64,000 bases of DNA, taken from the NCBI GenBank assembly GCA_018136815.1, contig CM030937.1, forward strand, positions 1,033,053 through 1,097,052. Reading direction: 5' to 3'. Shown here piece after piece: positions 1-8,365 of this stretch. Made by a program: the position numbers and the translations under genes. A model generated the notes under the pieces. It worked only from the letters and a program-made list of their open reading frames with translations. It was not told the origin of the DNA and made no database searches. This DNA is from Isochrysis galbana. Taxonomy: Eukaryota; Haptophyta; Isochrysidales; Isochrysidaceae. Position 1 is the stretch's first letter. Each line of letters begins with the position of its first letter.

Positions 1-118
1 GTGCGTGAGTGCGTGGGTGCGTGGGTGCACAGTAGTACACAGCACCGGCAGTGTGGTGTTAACCCGCTGCTGGTACCAACACTTGCAGATTGAGGTGTTA
101 ACGACTTTGTTGTCAGCA

Positions 119-307
119 TTTGATTACGTTTTGTGGTGGGGGCCCAAGGGGGGGTCTTAGTCCTAATGGGCCCCGGATATGGATATGTGCTTGTTGGGTG
201 TATTGGTATAGGGAAGTTTCTACTGAGAAAATCCTCAAATTTCCTCAATTCTGAGATGGTCATTTTTCACCCCTAATAACTAATAAAAACCCTGTTTGAC
301 CGCCCTA
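119..307 (+). repeat. Dispersed repeat family G, terminal part
   Basis: This stretch closely matches 62505-62686 (shared blocks such as GGGGGCCCAAGG, GTGCTTGTTGGGTGT, AATCCTCAAATTTCCTC and the end TGTTTGACCGCCCTA). A reverse-complement remnant (42839-42900) runs into the assembly gap. The common end TAGGGCGGTCAAACA looks like a transposon terminus. No coding sequence is seen. The first 118 bases of the window hold GTGCGTGG-type simple repeats and nothing recognisable. Confidence 0.7.
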
Positions 308-309
308 GT

Positions 310-449
310 ATGTGTCTGTGGCATCGTGGCATCAACACGCGCCAAGGTTTACGGGCGCAGGTGCGCTGAGGGTTGTCGTGTTAGTACGTTAGTACCCTAG
401 GGTTAGTAGTTAGTACCAGGGCTAGTACGTGAGAGTAGTAGAGAGAAGT
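310..449 (+). repeat. Repeat family H, host of the hAT insertion
   Basis: The sequence resembles 13809-13915: both contain CAGGTGCGCTGAGG, GTCGTG and TAGTACC blocks. It continues beyond the hAT element at about 3353-3440, where CGCTCAGATGTTTTATTA is shared with 13898-13915. The 13.8 kb copy has no hAT element at this point. No gene is seen here. Confidence 0.5.
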
Positions 450-3352
450 GGTAGTAACCTAGGTGGGAAACCCGTGTTTGCCGTGTTTCTACGGAGGCCA
501 AAAACAGCCTGTTTTTACCGTGTTTCAAATCCCCTCCGTTTTAGGTACCGTGTTTGTACGGGGGTGCGCCCACTCGTGACAGCGCCGTGCGCGGTGGCGG
601 GTGCATGTGTGCGTGTGTGCGCGCACGTATCAATTAATATTCATGGCTCACTTGTCACTTGCTCTTCCCAATCAACAATCAATACCCTTACTTAGTACTT
701 AGTTAGACGTTAGACAAGTAGCTGACGGACCATCTCCTCACTTGGAATAACAGACTCATCAGCAAGCCAATCGTCTTCGCCGTCACTGTCGTCGTCGCTG
801 TCCCACTTTGCAACATCGGGAGACCATTGAGCGCTTTGCACGCGCATCTGCACATGCATAGTTTCGTGACAATAGACAAGCTTGTCCGCAACATGATGGC
901 TCATACTCGACCGATGTTGAGTGTGAATCTGTCCGTACACTGACCAATTGCGTTCAGCAGCAGACGCAGCTGCTGGTTGTGAAAGGACATGTTGCGCCAA
1001 AGAAGCAAGCAACGGAACATGCTTGCCATAGATGGTCCACCATTGAGATGGCTCCATCTCCTTCGCGTTTTCGAGTGCAGATGGTCGAGAGAAGGCGCCT
1101 TGGCAACTTTGGAAGACGACAAATTCTCGCTCAACTTGTGCCACTCGTTGAACCACCTCGGGAGTCGAATAGGTATATTTCTGCCAAGCCTCGTCTTGGT
1201 TGGCAGCGGCCAGGATTGCATCGCGCAAACACAAGCGGTCAAAAATGACGTGCAGACCATCCGTGGTGGCCTCATCCAAATCACCCACCGTGTTCATGAA
1301 TTGAGGATCCAAAGCATATGCCGCAGCGTGCATTGGCGAGTGTAGATACTCCCAGCGTTCGGCGTGAATTTTTGCCAAGTCCTTGCACCATGGGACCTTA
1401 CCTTGCATTGATTCGATCCGTTGCCCAATTGTGAACATGCGGTCATACACCTTGCCCATGCAAAAAGTGTTGCTGTCCAGCAAACGGAGAAGCTTGACGA
1501 GAGGCATGGCCACATGGAAAACCGTTGTGAGAGGTTTCCAAAAACCCTCCTCATCAAGCACAATTGCTTTTACCTTCCTCCCTATCTCTACATCAAGGGC
1601 CTCCTCATCATCCGCAGTGAGAGAATGTCCCCGGGACGAGAACTTATGCGCCGAATACTCCATCGTGACAACCACTTGTTGAAGCTCAGTCTTCACACGC
1701 AACATTCGGGACATCTCTCGGTATTTCCCCGCAAATCGAGTTTGCTTTGCGCGATACAACCCAAAGTTTGACCCATGATTTGCTGCAATCATCTCCCTCA
1801 GCTTCATTCGCGGCCACCTGGTGCGGCCCCAAAAGAGAGATAAGACAATGCCGACCTTTGCAATGACGGCTGCCACTTCATCAACTTTGGCAAAGTCTTT
1901 GAGCTCAAGACTCACCACATGAGTCCCGCAGCACGTCGGCGTGAGCCATTTGTAATGCCTTTCCAAAATTTTCCAAGCTGCCTTCATCGTGCTACAAGTG
2001 TCGGTCACCACTTGGACGAAGCACAAACGACCATGCCGCTCGATACGCTGACGAAGCAACTCCGCCACAAACTCAGCATTTTCTGTGTCATCACTCTTCA
2101 CCTTGACGGTGCCATCAAACAGCATGCAGCCGGGATTGCCGTACAAGAAATTGATGAGATGGTCCTTCTTGACGTTATCCCACCCATCTGAGAGTATTGA
2201 GCAGCCTTTGCTGAACAGCAACTGCCGCAAAGGCTCTATCTCGCGTTGCAACCTCTCGACGGTATCAGTGAGCAATGGGCCCAATAGACTCTTCCGATTT
2301 GGGCCCTTGTACGACGGATGTGCCATTTTCAGCGCCGCTACCATAGCCTTGAACTTTGGGTGGTCTGCCACAGCCGCCGGGATGTTACAAGCATAAAACA
2401 TTTCCGCAATCGCACCATCACACAATTGCTTCGACGCCGCATCGAACTGAAGCACACCCTGCCCCTGCCCTCCCCCTCCCCTCCCCCGTGCTAAAGGCAC
2501 ACTCCAAGACTGGCCGGCTGCGAGCGCCGCCGCTGCCGCCTGGTCCACCTCCCTCACAGCCACCTTCTTCCGCTTCCTCGCTCCCTTGTCATCCTCATTG
2601 GCGCGCACCTTCTCAACCAGCGCCAAGAAAGACGAATCATCTGCCGGGCACCGTGCAGACTGGTTGCGACCCAGCACATGGTCGGCAACCCTTGTTGCGC
2701 TGCCGCGCCGCTGCACCCCGCAGCCGATGCACCGCCACATAGGGTGGTTGGGATCTTCCTCTTCGACAATGAGCACGCACGCCCAAACTGGATCGGAGCG
2801 CCTCGCAGCAAGCGAGCGCTTGCGCGCTCCCTGCAGCAAGGGCTGGCTCAGTCCTGTTGCACGCGTTGGCAACACGCCAAAGATGCCTGGCGCCTCCCTG
2901 CCGCGCGAACGCGCAGGCACTTGCTCCTCCTGCTCCTCCTCGTCTTGGTCTTGGTCTTGTCGTGCGTCTGCCCTTTGCCCATGGCCTCGCGCTCCATCTA
3001 GGAGCGCCGCCCACTGGAGGCGCGGTGCGGCGGGCAGCTGCCGAGGCGCCTCGGCACGATTGGCTGCGTCCTCCTCCTCCTCATTGCGCGCGCCTCGCGC
3101 GCGCGAGGCACGGTCGGGGTTAGGGTTGAACATGGGGATTGAGGAGAGGGAGGAGGGGGGGGAGCGGGAGCGCGCAGCCGGAGAAGAGGGAGGAGCGTCG
3201 CAGCGTCGCGCAAGTGGCGCAGGGGGAGGCCCCCCCACCGGTATCAATGTTTTTTGGACTGTTTTTGGCTGTGTTTCTATGAAAGCCAAAAACAGCCTGT
3301 TTTTGCTGTGTTTGGAAACCTTCTGGCTGTGTTTCCCACCTAGGGGTAGTAA
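450..3352 (-). mobile_element. Complete hAT-family DNA transposon with target duplication
   Basis: The element spans 458-3344 (2887 bp). Its ends are a perfect 14-bp terminal inverted repeat, CCTAGGTGGGAAAC at 458-471 and its complement at 3331-3344. Immediately outside is a perfect 8-bp duplication, GGTAGTAA at 450-457 and 3345-3352, the length typical of hAT transposases. Near both ends lies a subterminal near-palindrome, AAAAACAGCCTGTTTTT (about 501-517 and 3288-3304), with GTGTTTC repeats that are candidate transposase-binding sites. The element carries one long uninterrupted transposase ORF on the minus strand. Perfect ends and an open frame suggest a recent insertion. Confidence 0.93.
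710..3289 (-). CDS. hAT transposase (BED-like zinc finger, DUF659, hAT C-terminal dimerisation domain)
   Basis: Up to 859 aa without a stop. A proline/arginine-rich N-terminal 170 residues precedes a BED-like zinc finger (about 183-210: C-x2-C then H and C). A DUF659/RNase-H-like core follows (about 360-470, with SDGWD and VTDTCS motifs holding candidate catalytic aspartates). Near the C terminus is a hAT dimerisation domain (about 763-810, ASAAERNWS), and the protein ends in an acidic tail. The first Met (3289) lies inside the subterminal repeat. A second in-frame Met at 3133 (MFNPNPD) may be the true start and would give about 807 aa. The gene fills its transposon. It would catalyse cut-and-paste transposition in the nucleus. 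No frameshift or internal stop is seen, so it may be functional. Confidence 0.9.
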   Translation of the reverse strand: MAFIETQPKTVQKTLIPVGGPPPAPLARRCDAPPSSPAARSRSPPSSLSSIPMFNPNPDRASRARGARNEEEEDAANRAEAPRQLPAAPRLQWAALLDGARGHGQRADARQDQDQDEEEQEEQVPARSRGREAPGIFGVLPTRATGLSQPLLQGARKRSLAARRSDPVWACVLIVEEEDPNHPMWRCIGCGVQRRGSATRVADHVLGRNQSARCPADDSSFLALVEKVRANEDDKGARKRKKVAVREVDQAAAAALAAGQSWSVPLARGRGGGGQGQGVLQFDAASKQLCDGAIAEMFYACNIPAAVADHPKFKAMVAALKMAHPSYKGPNRKSLLGPLLTDTVERLQREIEPLRQLLFSKGCSILSDGWDNVKKDHLINFLYGNPGCMLFDGTVKVKSDDTENAEFVAELLRQRIERHGRLCFVQVVTDTCSTMKAAWKILERHYKWLTPTCCGTHVVSLELKDFAKVDEVAAVIAKVGIVLSLFWGRTRWPRMKLREMIAANHGSNFGLYRAKQTRFAGKYREMSRMLRVKTELQQVVVTMEYSAHKFSSRGHSLTADDEEALDVEIGRKVKAIVLDEEGFWKPLTTVFHVAMPLVKLLRLLDSNTFCMGKVYDRMFTIGQRIESMQGKVPWCKDLAKIHAERWEYLHSPMHAAAYALDPQFMNTVGDLDEATTDGLHVIFDRLCLRDAILAAANQDEAWQKYTYSTPEVVQRVAQVEREFVVFQSCQGAFSRPSALENAKEMEPSQWWTIYGKHVPLLASLAQHVLSQPAAASAAERNWSVYGQIHTQHRSSMSHHVADKLVYCHETMHVQMRVQSAQWSPDVAKWDSDDDSDGEDDWLADESVIPSEEMVRQLLV

Positions 3353-3640
3353 TGCTCAGCAGTTAGATTATTATTATTATATAGTGGGAGTAGTGTTACT
3401 AACGCTCAGATGTTTTATTATTAGTAGTAGTATATGCAATTCTCAACGGTAAGACCGTTTGCTGTTCTCGAACAACATGAATATATCTACTACTATTATC
3501 TGTCCGAAGTATGAAGTATGTATGTATTCGATATTGTATTGTGTATTGTGTATTGTTCGCCTATTTCGGGCTCAGGTACATCTCACTCTCCCTCCCTGTC
3601 CCGGTCTGTGTGTGTGCCTCGCGTCGCACCTCGCAGCCGC

Positions 3641-4048
3641 ATGAGGACCGTCGCCACCATGCTCACCGTGCTCGTGTGCGGCCTCGTGTCCGAATGCTCG
3701 GCCTTCTCAGCGGGCGTGTCGGCACGCACCCCCGATCCCCGCGCTCTCGCCCTCTCCTCCATCGCGTTCACCCCGATGCCATCGTCTCTCGCCGCGTCGC
3801 GAACGTCAGTCGCAGCTGTCACGATGAAGGCCAACAAGGATATGCTGGAGCTTGAGGGTGTTGTGCTCGAGGCGCTGCCAAACGCCAACTTTCGCGTACA
3901 GCTGGACGAGACCGAGCAGGTCATCCTTGCCCACGTATCGGGCAAGATCCGCAAGAACTACATTAAGATCCTCGTGGGTGACCACGTCACCTGTGAGATC
4001 TCCCCCTACGACTTGACTAAGGGCCGCATCACCTTCCGCCGGCGGTGA
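3641..4048 (+). CDS. infA: Plastid-targeted translation initiation factor IF-1
   Basis: 135 aa. Residues from about 61 are a complete bacterial-type IF-1: an S1/OB-fold with [32 protein letters not shown] and a C-terminal KGRITFRRR. This factor binds the 30S A site during initiation. The N terminus is a bipartite leader: a hydrophobic signal peptide (about 1-21) ending C-S-A-F, then an S/T/A/R-rich transit-like stretch. The S-A-F junction is typical of secondary red plastids, so I infer import into the plastid. I chose the Met at 3641 because it starts the signal peptide; an upstream in-frame Met at 3518 would add a leader with no targeting character. It appears to be a single exon. The hAT element ends 288 bp upstream, so the promoter region may have been disturbed. 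Confidence 0.9.
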   Translation: MRTVATMLTVLVCGLVSECSAFSAGVSARTPDPRALALSSIAFTPMPSSLAASRTSVAAVTMKANKDMLELEGVVLEALPNANFRVQLDETEQVILAHVSGKIRKNYIKILVGDHVTCEISPYDLTKGRITFRRR

Positions 4049-4736
4049 GTAAAGAGGCGGCCGATGATACGGGTGCACTGATGCTCCGCAGTGTGCGCTG
4101 CCGCCCTCAGACGAGGTGCGTCCGCCGAAACCCTTGGGTATGCAGTGCTCGAGCAGATTGTGCCCCGCCGGGTAAGCCTTTGCCACGAGTTGTGCCTCAG
4201 AGCCGCCCTTGCGCAGGGCAGGCTACCGACGGTCGTTTTGCGAGGTCATGCTGCGGCCGCGCTGACCCTGGCTCGCTCTTTGCCCGCGCGGCAAACAAGA
4301 TGGGACTCCTATTTGGGTGGATGAGGTGGTGAGGTGAGCGTTGTTGAGCGATGCTACACACCTCTTCATCTATCCTTAGTGGGCATGTGCATGTGCTTTA
4401 TGCATATGGGCTCATGCACACGCAGCGTGCACGGTATTGCGCAGCTTGCGCGCGCATTTGAGAAGAGGAGTAGTTTGCACGGGACCACCACAAATGAAAA
4501 ACGGTCTGCCGTCAATACAAGGAGACGGAAGGCAAAAGGGGGAGCCCACTCTCGCTCTCCCGCCTTAGCCCTAGCCCTAGTCACCATTGTAGGGTTTGGG
4601 GTGCAACTCGCGTACAGTGCCACTAACACCGCCAGTCACTAGTGTCTCGAGGGATCGAAAATCGAACGAGAGCACATCGCGCGGCTCTCCGCCTATACAT
4701 CCGTCTATAAGATTATACCACTACTTAGTTAGAGTT
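4049..4736. other. Intergenic, downstream of IF-1
   Basis: About 690 bases with no supported gene. There are short open frames without recognisable domains. A GCCTTAGCCCTAGCCCTAG run occurs at 4561-4580. The stretch ends at a transposon-like terminus at 4737. Confidence 0.5.
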
Positions 4737-4772
4737 AGGTCGCGTTCCTTCGAATTCGAATATCGGAGCAAC

Positions 4773-4850
4773 AACCTACTTTTATTAGTGGGGGTCAATG
4801 GGGGCCTCGCGCCCCCGTCACTCCATTGCAGACACTCCCCTGGGTAGGCA
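4773..4850 (+). repeat. Family A repeat, truncated copy
   Basis: It matches 12964-13040 and 31379-31450: AACCTACTTTTAT.AGTGGGGGTCAATGGGGGCCTCGCGCCCCC, then CTCCATTGC.GACAC. Only the AACCTAC end of the family is kept. Confidence 0.8.
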
Positions 4851-6404
4851 TAGTACGTACCTGGGCGCGCGAGACAATGCGCCCCGCTGTCGAATCCAGA
4901 GTATCTCTATACTCAAAGCTCAAAGCGGATTCGATACTCGATAGTGCGAACGAATTTTGTTTTCAGGGCTTGTCTCGATGGTTCGCCGCTCGTTCGACAT
5001 ACTGAACACCGAGGCTTCACATCGCTCGTCAATTCATTTGTCTCCTTCTTTGTTTATTTCGAGCGTTTATGTTTGTTTCTCAGTTCTTTTGTTGATTGAG
5101 TGGTGTTAGTAGATTGAGTTTTGTGAGGTGGTCACGTGCGCCGTCGTCATGTAGCGCGTTCCCTTCCCTCCCCCCCCTCTCTCTCTCAAGGTTGTGCCCC
5201 GAATGAGACTTGACACGATCAAGCATCGGCTTGATTCGACAGTTTAAAGACATCCCTCTCTTCCTAGCACGCCCTCGCCACGCCTCGCCGCCCATCGCGC
5301 CGTGCACAAGCACAAGCCCACACATGCACATTGCGTACAAGCCCCATTGCACACCACCCGTTGCCCGACCCCACTCTGACCCATGGGGTGAGCATGGCTC
5401 GCGTCTGCGGCAACGAGCGCGGTCAGCCTGCCTTCCTCCGCCATTCCCTTGCCTCTCGCCTCGCCTCCGCCTCGCCAAGCCTCCGCTTTCCACTGCCCCT
5501 CATCCTTTCCCATCAATGACACCCACTCATGTACGTCTGTTCTTCTCTCTCTCTGTCGTTCTCTCCACCGCTCCTCCTACCTTTGAGGGCTGAGTCCCCT
5601 CAGCCTTAAGCACGCAGGCTGCCTCCTCCTCCTCCTCCTCCTCGTGGTTCGTCGCGATCGATGGTGTGGTGGTGGTCTCGGTCTCGCTCTCTCTTTCCAT
5701 CCTTTCCCCCGTTCGATACGTTTGGCTCTCCAATTTGTTACGACGGTTTGTCTCGTTTGGGTTGTGGTTCTCCAACGATGTCAGCCTTGATCTCGAGCTT
5801 GCTTTCAATCTCCTTCTCGTCCTCGTTCTTGCCCGCGTGTTCGTCGCTTGGATCCTCGGTCTTCGGTCGTCAGTCCTCCTTCTTCTGTTGCGTCGTAGTT
5901 GAGCAAAATTCCCCGTTTCGATCGCTTGTGATCACTCCTCTCGTTATGGCTAAGGCCACCTCCGTTCAATCATTGATTCTCGTTCAGGCTTCGGCCATCC
6001 GCGTTCTCGTTCTCGATTCTTTCGATTCTCGATTATTCTTGTTTTGATTTTGCTCTGAGTATGATGCTACTAAAGTGTGAGGTTTGGCGCTCGACGTCTC
6101 CTGGCTTCTGACTACGTTCCGAGTTCTAGTTCTTGGCCGCGTATGAAATTGTAGGAGGTCTCGACTCTTGTTTGATTCTTGAGTTCTTCAATTCATTCGG
6201 TTCATTCTTTCGTTCTTTGTCCGAGTTACCGTTCGTTCGGAGTGTGATTGTGTACCCGTAAGTTTCTCAGGAGGGATGTGCGCCCCAAGTGAGACTTGTC
6301 TTTAAACCGCGTTGGTTTAACCCGCTGATTGCGCACACTCTTCGGGGTGAGAAGGCAAGAGGGTCACATTCACTTGTGATTGTTGTGTTCTCTCGTTTGT
6401 CGGG

Positions 6405-6806
6405 GAGTGTCGTATTCCATACGAGGACAGACTTTTTTTTACTTCTAGCCTGTGGGTTATTATTTTAACTCTCAAGGTCTCGTTGATGGGTATATCGCCT
6501 CTTCTCCTACTTTCTCTTGATGTCATCAAACGTTCCATGATTGTCGTCTGTCTTCTGTTATACCTCGGTCGCAGCTTCCCAGCGAGGTCTGCCCTCGTTG
6601 TGCCGACTCCTCTGTCGCATGCCTATGCGCTGCTAACTAAGTGACCTGGGTGCCGACGCTTGGCCGTCCGTCCAAGTGCGGTTAGTTTTTGCCCCGTTTG
6701 GTTTAGTTTGTGTGCCTCTGTGGACCAGGAACTTTTTGAGTCCACGCGTTGTAGTCCCTCGTGTCTACCTTGGACCTAAGAAGCTCTCATTCTCATTCTC
6801 TCTCTC
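6405..6806 (+). repeat. Repeat E, left part of copy 1
   Basis: It matches 12276-12660 over its length: GTCGTATTCCATACGA, AGCGAGGTCTG.CCTCGTTGTGCCGAC, GACGCTTGGCCGTCCGTCCA and GCTCTCATTCTCATTC. Its continuation is at 7756-8010, separated by the inserted family B element. It could be the leader of a retroelement, but no reverse transcriptase is seen. Confidence 0.75.
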
Positions 6807-6869
6807 AACTAAGTTTATACTTGGTTCGCCCATGGGGGCTCCTCCTCCACAAGCCTCGCTCCTTCGACA

Positions 6870-7444
6870 TGGGCTAGTACTTTGTCTTCATCGCCAAGCG
6901 ACTCGGTCACCGCACCTACGAGGAGATCCGCGCCCCAGCCTTCAAGTTCTGCGAACACATGGAGGAGGGCATGAGCGGCGCCATCCTGGCGATGCTGCTC
7001 GTCACAGCCTCTGGCATGGGCCGTGGGTGTGGAGACTTCCGCGTGGACCTGGCCAAGAAACGCTACCCGTCGATGTGGGCACCGATCAAGCCATACATGG
7101 GCCGTTGGTGCAAGGCAACCCTCATGCTCGTCGGCGACTACTCTGACGAGTACGACAAGATCCCAATCCCAAAGACCAGATACATTGGAGAGCAAGCCGC
7201 CGTCGCGTATCTCTGCATGGAATACATCACGGCGGTCGCGTACGCTGAAGCGGATCCCATGGTGCAAGTGCGCCGAGCAGCTGGCAAACTCTACATGCAG
7301 AACAAGGAGGCCGTCCTCGCACGCATTATGGATCTCGCCACCCAAGATCAGCCGAGCGACATCGTCGCCTGCCAGAAGAACGACATCGAGAATATCGACG
7401 AGGAGGTGTGCGAGAAAAAGACGAAAAGGATGAAAACTCAGTAG
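6870..7444 (+). pseudogene. ORF of unknown family carried by a family B element
   Basis: The open part runs from the Met at 6959 to 7444 (161 aa). The same frame continues upstream as convincing protein (about 28 residues, YFVFIAKRLGHRTYEEI...) to an in-frame TAG at about 6876-6878. A plausible Met at 6832 is in a different frame, so the 5' part looks frameshifted. The protein is mixed alpha-helical in character with a charged, lysine-rich tail, and I recognise no family. Its last third (AVAYAE.DPMVQV.RAAGKLYM) recurs at 53883-54028, joined to other sequence. It could be a captured host gene or an unknown mobile-element protein. Confidence 0.45.
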
Positions 7445-7479
7445 CTTTGGGGTTGCTGTGTGTTTTGGGTTAGCTTCCT

Positions 7480-7590
7480 TAATTAGCGTTGTACTCAAAT
7501 AATACAATGGAGACTGGTTGAAAAAGAAAACATGCACATCTGGGTGAAAAAATAATAATAACCTGGCCCTCTTTTGACGGAACGCGACTT
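7480..7590 (+). repeat. Family D tail ending TTGACGGAACGCGACTT
   Basis: The block AATAATAATA...CTGGCCCTCTTTTGACGGAACGCGACTT is shared with 54125-54219 and, reversed, 33027-33130. At 7.4 and 54 kb it follows the same coding module, so it behaves like the 3' end of one element. Confidence 0.75.
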
Positions 7591-7755
7591 TATCTAAGCC
7601 CTTTTCCCCTATCCCCCTAGTAGTGCACGGGGGGAGTCGCCTGATGGCGGGGGGGAAAGGGCCGGCGGATTGGGGGTGTAGAAAGTTTTGCTGCGTGAGT
7701 AAAAAGTAGAGGGTCCACGGCCGCGTGTGCGGTGAGACTATTAAGAAGTTAATTA

Positions 7756-8105
7756 ATTCTTATTCTCTCTCTCTTCCACTAGCTCGCTAGCTAGTCTCGT
7801 CTCTACTCTCCGACGCCACGCGTTGCAATCCTCCGAACCTCAGTCTACCTCTTCGCTCATAGCGCTCGATGGCAGACACTGTCAGACCCTACTCCTACTA
7901 TGACTTCTCAGACATCTTCCCGCAAGCAACAAACAACCACTCTTTCACGGCCGCGTCAGCTGCCGGCTCGATCGAACGGCCCTCTGCCTACGAGCCTGTA
8001 GTCATCGCATGTTCGACAGCCTACACCTACACGTCGACACATTTTGCACGTTCAGTGTTCACTTTTCATTCAACTTGTTTCGCCTTGGTCGCCTCCGGAC
8101 GCTAG
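7756..8105 (+). repeat. Repeat E, right part, with 78-codon reading frame
   Basis: It matches 12650-12902: ACTAGCTCGCTAGCTAG, CTCCGACGCCACGCGT, and a frame starting MADTVRPYSYYDFSDIFPQA (7869-8105). The same frame starts at 12755, but the two diverge after the shared SAYEPVVIACST and end differently. I read this as a repeat-encoded frame such as the start of a retroelement gag, not a host gene. Confidence 0.6.
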
Positions 8106-8365
8106 CGTGTTTCGCGGTCAAGTTCAACTATTTTTTGTTTGAGTAACTTGTATTCCATATTCGACGGAACCCGACCTTAGACTTAGCAGAAAAACCCGCC
8201 ATCAGATAAGGACAAAAGAAAACGCTGACAGCTGTTCTCTAAGAGAGGGACACGCGGGAAACAAGGGGAAGAGGGGAAGCGAGAGGGGGAGGGGGGTGGG
8301 GGGGCACGTCCCGTCGTAGGTTCGCTCTCTTGGTCGCGCCGGCGGCCGCCTCGCTCGCTTTGCGT

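Larger units (their letters stand above)
6807..7755 (+). mobile_element. Family B element, ORF-bearing version, with 18-bp target duplication
   Basis: It starts with the family terminus AACTAAGTTTATACTTGGTT and ends with the other family terminus, GTGAGACTATTAAGAAG, preceded by the ATCTAAGCCC...GTAGTGCACGGGGGGAGTCGCC module (7590-7740). The flanks ATTCTCATTCTCTCTCTC (6789-6806) and ATTCTTATTCTCTCTCTC (7756-7773) are an 18-bp direct repeat with one difference. The related repeat at 12640-12665 has a single uninterrupted copy of this site, which is direct empty-site evidence. Instead of the hairpin-rich middle of other copies, this one carries a coding segment (6870-7444). Confidence 0.8.
4737..8180. 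mobile_element. Composite element between inverted TTCCGTCGAAT-type ends
   Basis: The ends 4737-4755 (AGGTCGCGTTCCTTCGAAT) and 8159-8177 (ATTCGACGGAACCCGACCT) are inverted near-copies. Flanking TAGAGTT (4730-4736) and TAGACTT (8178-8184) could be a diverged 7-bp duplication. Inside lie a family A fragment, low-complexity CT/TC-rich sequence (about 5150-6060), repeat E split by a family B element, and a short ORF. Other copies of this end motif occur at 7574, 21227, 33027, 33316 and 54203. This may be one old element that accumulated nested insertions, or a chance pairing of two ends. Confidence 0.45.

Noticed and set aside
8330..8365. Extended start of the Vms1-like protein at 8330
   Set aside because: It would need a TTG start. 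The first ATG is at 8366, directly before the conserved N-terminal domain.
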